In this document: one piece after another, positions 44,622-53,899 of the stretch
Layout: each line of letters starts with the position of its first letter
How positions within the stretch are numbered: position 1 is the first letter of the stretch
Source of the DNA: JADFQT01 sp965216025
GTDB lineage: Bacteria; Chloroflexota; Dehalococcoidia; Lucifugimonadales; UBA3495
NCBI GenBank assembly: GCA_965216025.1
Contig: CBDCEX010000014.1
Span: 248,001-312,000 of the forward strand
Length of the DNA stretch: 64,000 bases
Reading direction: 5' to 3'
The notes under the pieces: generated by a model
The model's database searches: none
Seen by the model: the letters and a program-made list of their open reading frames with translations, nothing else
What the model was told of the DNA's origin: nothing
Position numbers and translations under genes: made by a program

Positions 44622-45479
44622 ATGACGCGACCAGACTATCTCAGGTGGCCACAAAAGTTGGAGGTTTCGGTGAGTGATGTTGTAGTCGAAGAAGGAGTAG
44701 TTATCGGAAAAGGTGGGAGCCGGGAGCTTAAGGTGGACGTGTTTCGCCCCGCCGTTCAACATGGTCCTGTTCCTGGAGTGCTGTTTATGCCAGGAGGAGG
44801 GTGGCGCAATGGGATAGCCGCACCGCCCTGGCAGAGCGGTACGGCTATCCCATTGCGAAGTACGGTTACGTGTGCCTAAACGGGGAGTACCGGGTAATGG
44901 ACGAGGCTCCCTGGCCAGCTCAGATTCACGACGTCAAAGCGGCAATTCGCTGGGTCAGGGCTAATAGCTCGGGTCTTGGAATCGAGCCGTCGCAAATAGT
45001 GATCGCGGGGAAATCTTCGGGTGGGCAGCTTGCTTTATTGGCGGGCGGCACTCCCAACGTTGACGAATTTGAAGGGAGCGGTGGCAACCCCGGAGTCAGC
45101 ACCGAGGTGGCCGGTGTAGTTGGATCGGCCCCCGTGTCCAACATGACCGATATTGTCCAGAGGCGGGATTTGGAAACCCTGTTCGGTACCAACCCGAACG
45201 CGGAATTCTTAAAGGCGATAAGTCCGATCACCTACGCCAACGAGAGCTATCCGCCGACGCTCATCTTTCATGGCACGGCTGATACACGGGTACACCACCA
45301 CGAAACCATGCGATTTTTCGAGAAGCTGGGGCAAGCGGGGGGTCCCTGTGGACCTGCATTTGTACGCCGGACAGGACCACTTCTTTGATCGAGAGCCTCA
45401 TTTCTACCAGGCCGTGGCCGACGCCATAGCACTGTTCATTTCTCGCTATGTTCCGCTGCGGGAACAGGTGGCGGCGTAG
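44622..45479 (+). pseudogene. Alpha/beta hydrolase, frameshifted
   Basis: The gene encodes an esterase/lipase-like alpha/beta hydrolase: PGVLFMPGGGW with the oxyanion GGG, IVIAGKSSGGQLALL with the nucleophile (GKSSGG), and PPTLIFHGTADTRVHHHE with the catalytic Asp. AGQDHFF near the end holds the catalytic His. The frame is lost twice: near 44810-44825, beside an exact 16-base inverted repeat, and at a G6 run near 45340 (expected AGVPVDLHLYAGQDHF). Start ATG at 44622 on length grounds. As read, it is not translatable into an active enzyme. Confidence 0.85.
44805..44857. repeat. 16-bp perfect inverted repeat at a frameshift
   Basis: CGCAATGGGATAGCCG (44805-44820) and its exact complement CGGCTATCCCATTGCG (44842-44857), spaced by 21 bases, flank the frameshift in the alpha/beta hydrolase gene. 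The right arm encodes conserved protein (YGYPIA), while the left arm gives an unnatural reading. The left arm may have been copied from the right by template switching. Confidence 0.75.
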
Positions 45480-45575
45480 GATACAGGAACTCTCAGACGA
45501 GAAGTGGCCCGGCATCAGGTTCCGGTGGCGGCTTACACCGGCTGAAACCTGAGACCCCCGGATAATGGATAACAA

Positions 45576-46811
45576 ATGAGTAGTGACCCCCCGGTAGATG
45601 ACCACCTAATCCCGCCCTATCGGGTGCTGGACCTGACGGACGAGAGCGGGGTCTTTTGCACCAAGCTACTGGCCGACTACGGGGCCGAGGTTGTTAGAAT
45701 CGAAGCTCCCAGCGGAGACCCCCTGCGGGCCAAGGGCCCCTTCCCCAACGATGAGCCTCATCCCGAAAAAAGCCTTTCCTTCCTCTTTTACAACACCAAC
45801 AAGCGGTCCATCACCCTTAATCTGCAAACCGAAGACGGCCAGTCCCTCTTTCGGCGGTTAGCCGAGAAGGCCGATTCGGTGGTAGAAAGCCTCCCGGTGG
45901 GCTACTTAGAGGGCCTGGGCCTGGACTATGACTCCCTGCACGAAATCAACCCGCAACTGGTAATGGCCTCAATCACTCCTTTCGGGCAGACCGGCCCGTG
46001 GAGCAAGTACAAGTCCTCCGACCTGATTGCCATGGCCGCCAGCGGATACATGCAGATTACCGGCGAACCAGATGAGCCGCCGCTACGCCAAGGGAACTTT
46101 CAGTCAGCATACCCGGGCGCCCAATACGCCTCGGTAGCCATTCTAGCCGCCCTTTACTACCGGGACCTCAAAGGTGGCGAAGGCCAATACATCGACGTCT
46201 CCCTACACGAAGCTCTGATCACCTATTACACCGACGCCCATCCGGCCCTGGCCTGGCAGCAGATGGGGCAAAACGTCACCCGGGTGGGCACCACCTCGAC
46301 CCTGGTGATCCCGCTGGGAGCATACCCCTGCCAGGGTGGATGGATATCAGCGGGCATCATCACGCCCCGGGAATGGGACACCCTGGCCCAATGGATTTAC
46401 GAGGTGACTGGCGACGCTGAAATACTAAACGAGGAGTATCGAGGAGGCAACCAAGACCGGGCACCCCACAACGACATCATCACTGCCCTGTTTATGGACT
46501 TCGCCTCTAGGTTTACATCCCAGGAGCTTTTCCATCAGGGCCAGGAGCGCAACCTGGTGTTCCTTCCAGTGAACGACGTGGCTGACTTACTCCTAGACCC
46601 CCAGCTGGAGGCGAGTGATTTCTGGAGCGAGCTGGATCATCCGGAGGTCGGACCATTGAAGTATCCCTTGGGCATCTTCTTCAGCGAGGAGGTGTCCCCT
46701 GGTAATGCCCCCGCGCCCCGGTTGGGTCAAGCCAACCAGGATATCTATCGCGATGAATTAGGTCTGACCGAGCAGGATCTGGTCCGGTTGCGGGCCAACG
46801 GGGATATTTAG
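45576..46811 (+). CDS. Family III CoA-transferase (CaiB/BaiF)
   Basis: A 411-residue CoA-transferase moving CoA between carboxylic acids. It has KLLADYGAEVVRIEAPSGDPLR, NTNKRSITLNL and the catalytic aspartate D149 in KSSDLIAMAASGYMQITG, followed by QYIDVSLHEAL. The family requires that Asp to form the glutamyl/aspartyl-CoA anhydride. The next gene is a second family III member lacking this Asp, so the two may form a hetero-oligomer, as with benzylsuccinate CoA-transferase. Start ATG 45576 with no clear ribosome binding site. Confidence 0.92.
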   Translation: MSSDPPVDDHLIPPYRVLDLTDESGVFCTKLLADYGAEVVRIEAPSGDPLRAKGPFPNDEPHPEKSLSFLFYNTNKRSITLNLQTEDGQSLFRRLAEKADSVVESLPVGYLEGLGLDYDSLHEINPQLVMASITPFGQTGPWSKYKSSDLIAMAASGYMQITGEPDEPPLRQGNFQSAYPGAQYASVAILAALYYRDLKGGEGQYIDVSLHEALITYYTDAHPALAWQQMGQNVTRVGTTSTLVIPLGAYPCQGGWISAGIITPREWDTLAQWIYEVTGDAEILNEEYRGGNQDRAPHNDIITALFMDFASRFTSQELFHQGQERNLVFLPVNDVADLLLDPQLEASDFWSELDHPEVGPLKYPLGIFFSEEVSPGNAPAPRLGQANQDIYRDELGLTEQDLVRLRANGDI

Positions 46812-46865
46812 CTCTGTCATTATCTCAAAATATCAGCCCGAGCCCTTCGGCGGAGGGGGCTCCTG

Positions 46866-46958
46866 CTCTAGAAATAGCCCCTTCCCCCTTTTAGGGGGAA
46901 GGTTGGGATGGGGGTGATACCCCTCACCTCAATCCTCTCCCACAAGGGGAGAGGAGGC
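46866..46958. repeat. Double-hairpin dispersed repeat, copy 2
   Basis: CCCCTTCCCCC...GGGGGAAGG plus CTCTCCCACAAGGGGAGAG, joined by GTGATACCCCTCACCTCA, the same arrangement as at 34042-34135. Lies between the two CoA-transferase genes and might uncouple their expression. Confidence 0.8.
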
Positions 46959-47018
46959 CGGAGACCAAACCGGGATGAAACCTAAGGCCAGGAAGTCTGA
47001 CGGCTGAGGAGAAGCACA

Positions 47019-48242
47019 ATGACCGACAAGGCGCTGGCGGGAGTGCGGGTGGTAGAGTTCGGCCCCTACGTGGCCTTGCCTCTCACTGGCCGGATATTGG
47101 CATCTCTGGGGGCCGAGGTCATTAAAGTGGAGACCAACAAAGTCCTGGACGAGATGGCCTTCATACCCGCCTGGTCACGAGGCGCCGGACAGCCCGACTA
47201 TCAGCGCCACAAACAACGGATAACCCTAGATGTCCGCACTCCTCAAGGCCGGGACATCTTTATGGAGCTGATCAAGGTCAGTGACGTTTTTATGACCAAC
47301 TTCCGCCGCAATATTCTGGCCCGCTGGGGAATCGACTTTGCCGAGGTTCGGCAGGTCAGGCCGGACATTATTATCATGTGGCAGACCGGCCTGGGGGGTC
47401 ACGGCCCCTATTACACCTACAAGTCCTACGGCATCCTGGTGCAGCATATGTGCGGAGTGTCCATGATGACCGGAGCACCCGGTGCACCGCCAGGCGTGGT
47501 GAACACCTCCTACTCCGACTACCATACCGGAGTGTTCCAGCCCGCGGCCATTATCGGAGCCCTGCTCCGGCGGCAGCGTACCGGCAAGCCCGCCACCATG
47601 GAGTCCTCCATATTAAAATCCGGGGCCGTCACCGCCGGTCCGGCCTTGTTGGACTACCAGGTAAACCAAAGGTTGCCGGAACGCCGGGGCAACCGAGACC
47701 CCCACGCCGCTCCCCACGGTGTATATCCCTGTGAGGGAGAGGACCGATACTGCGCCATCGCCGTGTTCACCGAGGAGGAGTGGCGCGCTTTTTGCCGGGT
47801 GCTGGGCGACCCAGATTGGTGTCGAGACTCCGAGTTCAACACCCTGGCTAGTCGTCTGGACCACCAAGACCGGCTGGATGCCCGGATCCGCCAGTGGACC
47901 AGCCAGCGGACCGCCGAAGCGGTGATGGAGCAGCTACAGGAGGTCGGGGTAGCGACCAGCGTCGTGTCGCAGGGCCAGGACCTGTACACCAGCGAACACC
48001 TGAAGTCCCGGGAATTTTATCGGGAAACAAAATACTTCGCCACTGAACGGGGCAAATCGGCCTCGGAATGGGAGGAGGGCTCTAGCCTATCCTGGAGCAT
48101 GCCGGCACACCTGTCGGCCACACCAATGGAATTCGGCGACTACAGCAATATCGGGGAAGACAACCCCTACGTGTTCGGGCAGCTACTGGGCCTCTCCGAC
48201 GACCAGGTCGCAAAGCTGGTGGCGGGCGGGGTGGTGTATTAA
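47019..48242 (+). CDS. Family III CoA-transferase paralogue lacking the catalytic Asp
   Basis: 407 residues, with GVRVVEFGPYVALPLTGRILASLGAEVIKVE and the family's overall fold (KRITLDVRTPQGRDIFMELI, NFRRNILARWGIDF). At the position of the catalytic aspartate the sequence reads KSYGILVQHMCG, so Gly138 replaces Asp. This may be a structural or substrate-binding subunit paired with the enzyme encoded just upstream (45576), or an enzyme with altered chemistry. GAGGAGAAG before ATG supports the start. The frame is intact. Confidence 0.88.
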   Translation: MTDKALAGVRVVEFGPYVALPLTGRILASLGAEVIKVETNKVLDEMAFIPAWSRGAGQPDYQRHKQRITLDVRTPQGRDIFMELIKVSDVFMTNFRRNILARWGIDFAEVRQVRPDIIIMWQTGLGGHGPYYTYKSYGILVQHMCGVSMMTGAPGAPPGVVNTSYSDYHTGVFQPAAIIGALLRRQRTGKPATMESSILKSGAVTAGPALLDYQVNQRLPERRGNRDPHAAPHGVYPCEGEDRYCAIAVFTEEEWRAFCRVLGDPDWCRDSEFNTLASRLDHQDRLDARIRQWTSQRTAEAVMEQLQEVGVATSVVSQGQDLYTSEHLKSREFYRETKYFATERGKSASEWEEGSSLSWSMPAHLSATPMEFGDYSNIGEDNPYVFGQLLGLSDDQVAKLVAGGVVY

Positions 48243-48538
48243 AGACTAGCGGCTGCTCAAAAACCGGCACATCGCCTGAACTGCGGCTCGCGAGACAAGG
48301 GGATATCAGGGACGCGGTATGACCTCGGTGAGTCCCTTGCCGTGGCACAGGCTCCCTGGGGGCAGCCCTGAGCCTCCCCGCGCCTTGGCTACGGTTCTGA
48401 CCCCGGCGAACGGGGCTCGTCTCACCGTCAACAGCCAGTTTGCTCAGGGGCGTCCTATCCCGCGACGGAGGAACGGGTGGGCCTCAGGTACTTGCGAGCT
48501 TGCATTCCCTGAGTTTTGGCTCCTGCCCTCCTATACTA
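48243..48538. other. Intergenic, nothing recognised
   Basis: No gene seen in this 300-base stretch. Confidence 0.5.
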
Positions 48539-48768
48539 ATACCAAGGTGAAAACTACATTTAGCTAAACCCCAAAGTCTGCTTCGGCAATCGGCAGTGTG
48601 TTAGTTTGCACAACCCGAAGGAGCAAAATCCTTCGTCACACCGGCGTAAGCCGGTGTCTAGGAAAATGCATTCTCCGCTGTTCCCTGGATTCCAGCGTTC
48701 TCCGGAATGACGGTGTTGGCAGTGCTGCCCAATCCGGTGTCGATGCAGATTCCACTTTGGCTTTGGTT
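48539..48768 (-). mobile_element. MITE-like element with IS630-A-type ends, copy 1
   Basis: 230 bp, without coding capacity. One end reads inward ATACCAAGGTG-AAAACTAC and the other AACCAAAGCCAAAGTGG, both matching the IS630-A termini; TA flanks at 48537-48538 and 48769-48770. The interior carries two palindromic modules, CTGGATTCCAGCG..CCGGAATGAC and TCACACCGGCGTAAGCCGGTG. The element at 60274-60503 is the same in inverted orientation. Probably mobilised in trans by IS630-A. Confidence 0.8.
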
Positions 48769-48871
48769 TAGGATAAGGTACTCCGGAGGTACCAGCGGCA
48801 ACGTTCGTTGGTTGCTTTCGAGGTACGGGACGCCCTAGAATAAGCCATATTCCAGATGGAGGTAGTACGAC

Positions 48872-49159
48872 ATGGCGATTTCAGACAAGAACATCACTTG
48901 CAGGGATTGTGGCGCAACCTTCGTTTTCACGGTAGGTGAACAGGAGTTCTTCGCGGAGAAGGGTTTCACCAACGAACCGGGCCGCTGCCCAGCGTGTCGG
49001 AGTTCCCGCAGGAACCAAGACCGCGGGGGTTTTGGTGGACCGCGAGAGATGCATCCTGCCGTTTGCGCCCAGTGCGGCATCGACACCACGGTCCCTTTCC
49101 GGCCAACTGGGGACAAACCCGTATACTGCAGTGATTGTTTCAGTCAAATGCGAAGGTAG
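48872..49159 (+). CDS. Zinc-ribbon small protein
   Basis: 95 residues with two zinc-binding parts: CRDCGATFVFTVGEQEFF..CPACRSSR at the N-terminus and CAQCG..YCSDC near the C-terminus. The first part matches the family of short zinc-ribbon proteins common in Chloroflexota, and the FxEKGF..P.RC pattern is typical. Function unknown, possibly nucleic-acid binding. ATG at 48872 follows GGAGGTAG. Confidence 0.8.
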   Translation: MAISDKNITCRDCGATFVFTVGEQEFFAEKGFTNEPGRCPACRSSRRNQDRGGFGGPREMHPAVCAQCGIDTTVPFRPTGDKPVYCSDCFSQMRR

Positions 49160-49447
49160 AACCGGGCGGGTCTGAAGGAAAACAGTCGCCCCCTGGGCTC
49201 CCTCATCGGTATCGCTATGGCCCAGGAGTTGGGTTGGACATTGTTCGTGATGGACGATGGGGAGTATCTGTACCTAGCGGTACAGTTTGCCTGTGGTGCT
49301 GCCGATCCCGGCTATTTTTTATCAATCTCGAAGACCTTTCAGATTTCGCTTCCGGCCCGGAATATAGGAATTTGACCCCGCGTCGAGTCAAATGGCGCCA
49401 GGGCATAAACTGCTCGCGCCCAAAATTCCAGGTGAATAAGGTGTATC
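49160..49447. other. Intergenic, nothing recognised
   Basis: About 290 bases before the next gene, with no plausible product in either strand. Confidence 0.5.
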
Positions 49448-50287
49448 GTGCAGCAAATTACCAGTAATGTCTACGCGGAAACTCAGGTGCGGGGTTGTAA
49501 TCACGGTTTTGTCACCACCTCTGATGGCATCGTCATGATCGACAGCCCTCAAAAGCCCACGGATGCATTGAAATGGAAAGCGGAGATAGAAAAGCATGGA
49601 GAGCTAAAGTACATCATTAACACTGAGCCCCATGGAGATCATTGGACGGGTAACGCCTATTTTGATGTCCCAGTTGTAGCCCAGGAAGGAGTAAGGACCC
49701 GCATTTTGGAAACCGATCTTGCCGAGCACCTGGCCAGGGTGGGCGGGATGGGTCCGGACGAGCCTAAGTTGTTGGAAGGGTATGCCCTCAACGCCCCGGT
49801 AATCACATTTAAAGACGGCATGACCCTGCACGTGGGCGACCACACTTTCGAAATGATTCACATGCCGGGCCATACCCTTTACCAGGCCGCCATATTGATA
49901 AAAGAAGAAGGAGTGGTTTTTACCAGCGATAATATTTTTCACAAGGTCCAGACCTACATCCAGGAAGCCAACCCCAACCACTGGCTGAATGCCCTGAACT
50001 CCCTCCGGTACCTAGACGAAGAGATTTTTATTCCGGGCCATGGGGCATTATGCGACAAGAGCTATCTGGACGAACAAGGAACCTACATCATGGAATGGGT
50101 CGACTACGTTCGCCAGGCTGTGGATCGAGGCATGAGCAAGGACCAGGCGATTGAGGACCTGACAGATATGACTGACCGCTACCCCATGGACGTGGGGCAG
50201 GACGGTACCTCTCCTCGAGTAATGAAGATGAACGTTGCCAATTTGTACGACTACATCTTATCGGAGGGTATTCACAGCGCCAACTGA
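49448..50287 (+). CDS. Metallo-beta-lactamase-fold hydrolase with atypical metal motif
   Basis: 279 residues. The MBL signature reads TEPHGDHWTG (59-68), so the first His of HxHxDH is replaced by Glu60, while H62, D64 and H65 remain. H142 (MPGHT), D161 (FTSDNIF) and H198 (IPGHG) supply the other ligands. The metal site may bind differently from the usual di-zinc site. It could be a thioesterase or lactonase-like hydrolase; the substrate is unknown. Start GTG at 49448. The next sequence downstream is a remnant of another MBL protein. Confidence 0.85.
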   Translation: MQQITSNVYAETQVRGCNHGFVTTSDGIVMIDSPQKPTDALKWKAEIEKHGELKYIINTEPHGDHWTGNAYFDVPVVAQEGVRTRILETDLAEHLARVGGMGPDEPKLLEGYALNAPVITFKDGMTLHVGDHTFEMIHMPGHTLYQAAILIKEEGVVFTSDNIFHKVQTYIQEANPNHWLNALNSLRYLDEEIFIPGHGALCDKSYLDEQGTYIMEWVDYVRQAVDRGMSKDQAIEDLTDMTDRYPMDVGQDGTSPRVMKMNVANLYDYILSEGIHSAN

Positions 50288-50431
50288 GCCTCCGCATTGG
50301 AGACCAACAGCCTAGGTTGAATTGTGCGGTTCCACCCCCATCGGAGTTTAAAAGGAAACCTCAACCCAACTGGCAACTCCGTTTACTCCTCTCGGGGAAA
50401 GTCGGTAATACTCCGATCGAGCTATTGGCGC

Positions 50432-50635
50432 TGGTTAGGAGCGGCCAATAAAGGGGTCAGCCGCGAGGCAGTCGATCTGGTGGTGTTTACCCGCCTTCAT
50501 CCGGACCACGTGAGCTGGAACCTGACCAACGGCCAGCCAGCCTTCCCTAAGGCTCGTTATCTGGTGCCGCGGAAAGACTGGGATTACTGGGCCCAACCCC
50601 CGGTATTGGCAGGCGCCGAGCGTATTACCAACTAG
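50432..50635 (+). pseudogene. MBL-fold hydrolase remnant
   Basis: One frame (ANKGVSREAVDLVVFTRLHPDHVSWNLTNGQPAFPKARYLVPRKDW) shows the TxLHxDH motif of lactonase-like MBL enzymes, with Arg in place of the first His. It ends at a stop at 50635 after about 70 residues. The N-terminal and C-terminal parts are missing. Not a working gene. Confidence 0.7.
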
Positions 50636-50678
50636 GTACTGCCCTGAATTGGTCTTTTCGGGCAATCGGAGGGTAATC

Positions 50679-51650
50679 ATGGCTAATTCCAAAGTTTCCT
50701 TCGGAGTACACCTGCCAACTAGGATGCTCCCAGGGGTCGAATCCCCCACGCCCTCTCACCGTGATTTGGTCGAGATCGTGGATTCAGCCAACGAAGCCGG
50801 GTTCAAGGCTATCTGGGTTACCGATCATATCGTCTATTCGGATCCTTGGATGGATTGCATGTTATTACTGGCGGCCGTAGCCGGCCGAGCCGGTGAACAC
50901 GGGTTAGGCATCGCCACGGGAGTGTTGGGGATGCCCCTGCGGCACCCGGTCGCTTTGGCCCAAAGCTTCGCTACTCTGGACATACTTAGCGGCGGTAACC
51001 TGACCATAGGTGTGGGCGAAGGCTCAACCAAGTCAGACTTCGATGCTCTTGGGTTGTGTTTCGAGGAACGCCGGAAAATGTTGGAGGATGGGGTAGTGGC
51101 TCTAAGGGCCTTGCTCACCAACCCCAATGTTTCCCACCGGGGTCCCTACTATCGGTTCAACAATGTTACAGTAACGCCAATGAGTATTCAGAAGCCATGT
51201 CCTCCTATCATGCTCTCCAGTTGGGGCTCTCCAATTGGGATGCGGCGAGTGGCCCGACTGGGAGACGGATGGGTGGCATCCGCGTGGCACTCTACGCCAG
51301 AGGAGTTTCGCTCCGCTCTGGGAACTCTTGACCTGGCGCTAACCAAGCTGGGCAAAGATGTAGATAGCTTCCCCAACGCGGTCAACACCATGTTTATGTA
51401 TGTCCATGAAGACGGGATGCAGGCAAAGAAGCTGGCGGTACCGATCATCGAGAGGGCGACTGGGACTTCCTTTGATGCCGACAGCGGCCACTACCTGGTA
51501 GGCAGTTATCAAGAATGTTTGGTCTTGCTGGAGCGATGGGTAGAGGCCGGTGCCAAACAGGTCTGCGTTTGGCCGGTACTGCATCCGGCGGAACAAATAA
51601 GGCGTTTCGGGGAACACATTCTCCCGAAAGTATCCAAAGCCAGGACCTGA
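50679..51650 (+). CDS. LLM-class flavin-dependent oxidoreductase
   Basis: 323 residues, ATG at 50679 with GGAGGG in front. ANEAGFKAIWVTDHIVY and GIATGVLGMPLRHPVALAQSFATLDILSGGNLTIGVGEG are typical of the bacterial luciferase superfamily. DGWVASAWHSTPEEF lies in the C-terminal third. The pattern resembles F420-dependent oxidoreductases (TIGR03619-type). Substrate unknown. The following remnant is from a dienelactone-hydrolase gene. Confidence 0.88.
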   Translation: MANSKVSFGVHLPTRMLPGVESPTPSHRDLVEIVDSANEAGFKAIWVTDHIVYSDPWMDCMLLLAAVAGRAGEHGLGIATGVLGMPLRHPVALAQSFATLDILSGGNLTIGVGEGSTKSDFDALGLCFEERRKMLEDGVVALRALLTNPNVSHRGPYYRFNNVTVTPMSIQKPCPPIMLSSWGSPIGMRRVARLGDGWVASAWHSTPEEFRSALGTLDLALTKLGKDVDSFPNAVNTMFMYVHEDGMQAKKLAVPIIERATGTSFDADSGHYLVGSYQECLVLLERWVEAGAKQVCVWPVLHPAEQIRRFGEHILPKVSKART

Positions 51651-51732
51651 TCCCGCCTTGCCTCGACGAAGCAATGGCCACCCGGGGTAAGCATGTATCC
51701 CAGAAGGATCTGGACCGACTCGGCTAACCCCA

Positions 51733-51847
51733 CAAATTCTACACTTATCCCGAAGCTGACCATCGCTTTAGCAACCCAGCTTTCCAGGAGCAACCCGAGG
51801 TCTGGAACTCTCTGGTATTGGAGTTCCTAGGCCAGCATAATTTTTAA
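51733..51847 (+). pseudogene. Dienelactone-hydrolase-like C-terminal remnant
   Basis: The frame reads FYTYPEADHRFSNPAF followed by LVLEFLGQHNF and a stop. This is the C-terminal part of a dienelactone hydrolase/alpha-beta hydrolase, including the catalytic His in EADHRF. Nothing upstream matches, so it is a fragment. Confidence 0.65.
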
Positions 51848-51904
51848 ACGGCCGTCCAAAAATCCGAATACCGCCATCTTACGGCATCGTTGAGAAGACC
51901 GAGC

Positions 51905-52954
51905 ATGAAGTTTGCACTGTTTATCCTTGCGTCATGGTCCAATGAGGAGAGACGGGCCCAGCGTCGGGTCTATAGCGAGGCTTTGGAGCAGATCCAATAT
52001 GCCGAAGAGTTGGGCTTCGACTCCGTCTGGATTGCCGAGCATCATTCCAGCAGGTACGGCATTTTCCCGTCCCTAGTTCCAATCCTCTCCTTCGTCGCTG
52101 CTCGGACCAGCAAAATCCGCATTGGCACTGGAGTAAGCGTTCTTCCTTTCCACAACCCGATTTTCCTAGCCGAAGAGGTCGCCATGCTGGACGTTTTGAG
52201 CGAAGGCCGGCTGGATTTCGGAGTAGGGCGTGGTTCGGCGGACTACGAGTACGGCAATTTCAACATTGACTTCGGCTCGCGAGATGGGCGCTTTCAAGAG
52301 GTGCTGGACATAATCCTTGGATTGTGGACCACCCGTCGCTTCAGCTACCAAGGCGAGTTTTACCAAGTGAAAGACATCACGCTGGCGCCCTCACCCTGGC
52401 AGCAACCCCATCCCCCGGTCTTTCTGGCCGTTTCCCGTACCACCGCCAGCGTAGACGTGGCGGTTTCCCGAGGCCTGCCGATTCTGACAAGTTTTTCCAC
52501 TCCCGAAGCGGATAACTTGGGTCTGTTCAGTTTGTATGCGGAACGATGCGCAGCGCTAGGCAAGACCTCAAACATAGGCCAAATGCCCTACTTCAGATTC
52601 GTCTACCTGTCAGAAGACCAGGGTGAAGCTAGAGAATATCCTCGGGAGGCACTGACTTGGGTGCGAGACTTGGGCGGTTATCGCCGTACTCTTACCCACG
52701 GCGAAGAGATCGACGTTGACTTAGACCATTGGCGCCGTACCCGGACCACCGAGCCGCCAAGCTATGAGTCCGAGCTAGAAACTACCGCCTACTTCGATAC
52801 GCCCGACAATTGCATCCGCCGGATAGCCCATCTAAAAGAGGAACACAACATCGACTATTTTGGAGCGAGCATGTCCTTCGGCAGCATGAAGCACGACAAG
52901 GTGATGCGCTCCATGGAGTTGTTCGCCAAGAAAGTGATGCCCAAGTTCCAGTGA
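51905..52954 (+). CDS. LLM-class flavin-dependent oxidoreductase
   Basis: 349 residues from ATG 51905. It has MKFALFILASW then QYAEELGFDSVWIAEHHSSRYGI, KIRIGTGVSVLPFHNPIFLAEEVAMLDVLSEGRLDFGVGRGS, a longer insertion loop and the C-terminal NIDYFGASMSFGSM. This is the long-chain-alkane or limonene monooxygenase-like branch. It differs from the neighbour at 50679. A 17-bp tandem duplication lies across its stop codon (52935-52970). Confidence 0.9.
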   Translation: MKFALFILASWSNEERRAQRRVYSEALEQIQYAEELGFDSVWIAEHHSSRYGIFPSLVPILSFVAARTSKIRIGTGVSVLPFHNPIFLAEEVAMLDVLSEGRLDFGVGRGSADYEYGNFNIDFGSRDGRFQEVLDIILGLWTTRRFSYQGEFYQVKDITLAPSPWQQPHPPVFLAVSRTTASVDVAVSRGLPILTSFSTPEADNLGLFSLYAERCAALGKTSNIGQMPYFRFVYLSEDQGEAREYPREALTWVRDLGGYRRTLTHGEEIDVDLDHWRRTRTTEPPSYESELETTAYFDTPDNCIRRIAHLKEEHNIDYFGASMSFGSMKHDKVMRSMELFAKKVMPKFQ

Positions 52955-52970
52955 TGCCCAAGTTCCAGTG
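52935..52970 (+). repeat. 17-bp tandem duplication at the gene end
   Basis: TGATGCCCAAGTTCCAG is repeated directly after itself, across the end of the LLM gene (final residues MPKFQ then stop). The duplication therefore lies mostly in the 3' untranslated part. Confidence 0.85.
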
Positions 52971-53267
52971 ATGCTCACTGCTAGAAGTCTGGCCGGAAAC
53001 CCCGATTCTCCCCAAACCGTCGTTTTCATAACGTCGATTATCGATGCAATAGCGGGTATTTCAACGTAATACATGTATTACTGTGCCGCATAAGACTGGA
53101 ATACGTCTGATTGGCGTAGCGCAAAACCCTGCCAATGGCTTTCCGGCCAGACTTCTAGGATTATGGTTCGTTTATGGCCAGCGACGATGGGGACGGCCTT
53201 CCCGTCATCAAGATCGAGGTGACCTTGGCAGTGGAACCGGCCTAGGTAAAGACAGAGGAGGAATAGG

Positions 53268-53718
53268 ATGGAAGTGGAGAATAAGCTGAAAGCGATGGGA
53301 CTGGAGCTGCCTGCCACCACGCCGCCGCCACCCGGCCGCGCCGGGGCGGTTAAAGTTGGCAATATTCTGTTCGTCGGCGGGCACACGCCGGGACCGATGC
53401 ACCGAGGAAAGCTGGGAGCAGAGATCAGTGTGGAGCAGGGCTACGAAGCGGCACGGCAAGGCCTACCTCAACTGTCTGGCCGACGTGAAAGCCGTCATAG
53501 GCGACTTGGATAAGGTGAAGGGAGTGGCCAAGTTGCTCTGCATGATCAACTCAGCCCCCGATTTCGGCCAGCAACCCCAGGTTGCCAACGGAGCAACCGA
53601 CCTTCTGAGCCAGCTATACGGTGAGGCTGGAGCCCATGCCAGGTCCGCCGTGGGCATGGCTGCTCTGCCCAACGGCGCTTGCATAGAAATCGAGATGATC
53701 ATGGAAGTCGAGGACTAG
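53268..53718 (+). pseudogene. RidA-family protein, frameshifted
   Basis: RidA-like (YjgF) protein: KLKAMGLELPATTPPPPG, KVGNILFVGGHTP at the N-terminus, then AYLNCLADVKAVIGDLDKVKGVAKLLCMINS and, after it, ARSAVGMAALPNGACIEIEMIME. It is normally about 150 residues. One extra A at about 53455 (AARQ..AYLN) shifts the frame, so the two halves are in different frames. Strong GAGGAGG before the ATG. RidA deaminates reactive enamines or imines. Confidence 0.85.
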
Positions 53719-53899
53719 CCTGAGCCCTCCGAATTGATCTCGAAACGCCAGGCCTCGGAGGAGCTGCTAGGGATATCAGCGAGATCTCCGGGTCGCGGTT
53801 GTACTGTGACCTCAGCTGGGCCTGGCTCAAGACTAAAGGCAGAAGTGAGCAAGCCAATGGTACAATTTGCGAGTCCCGATAATTCGTGATTTCATGAGG

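Noticed and set aside
49135..49467. A 110-codon plus-strand frame after the zinc-ribbon gene
   Set aside because: No ribosome binding site, odd composition and overlap with both neighbours; regarded as noise.
53174..53246. Short frame MASDDGDGLPVIKIEVTLAVEPA before the RidA-like gene
   Set aside because: Looks like a protein C-terminus but is too short to assign to any family; not listed as a gene.
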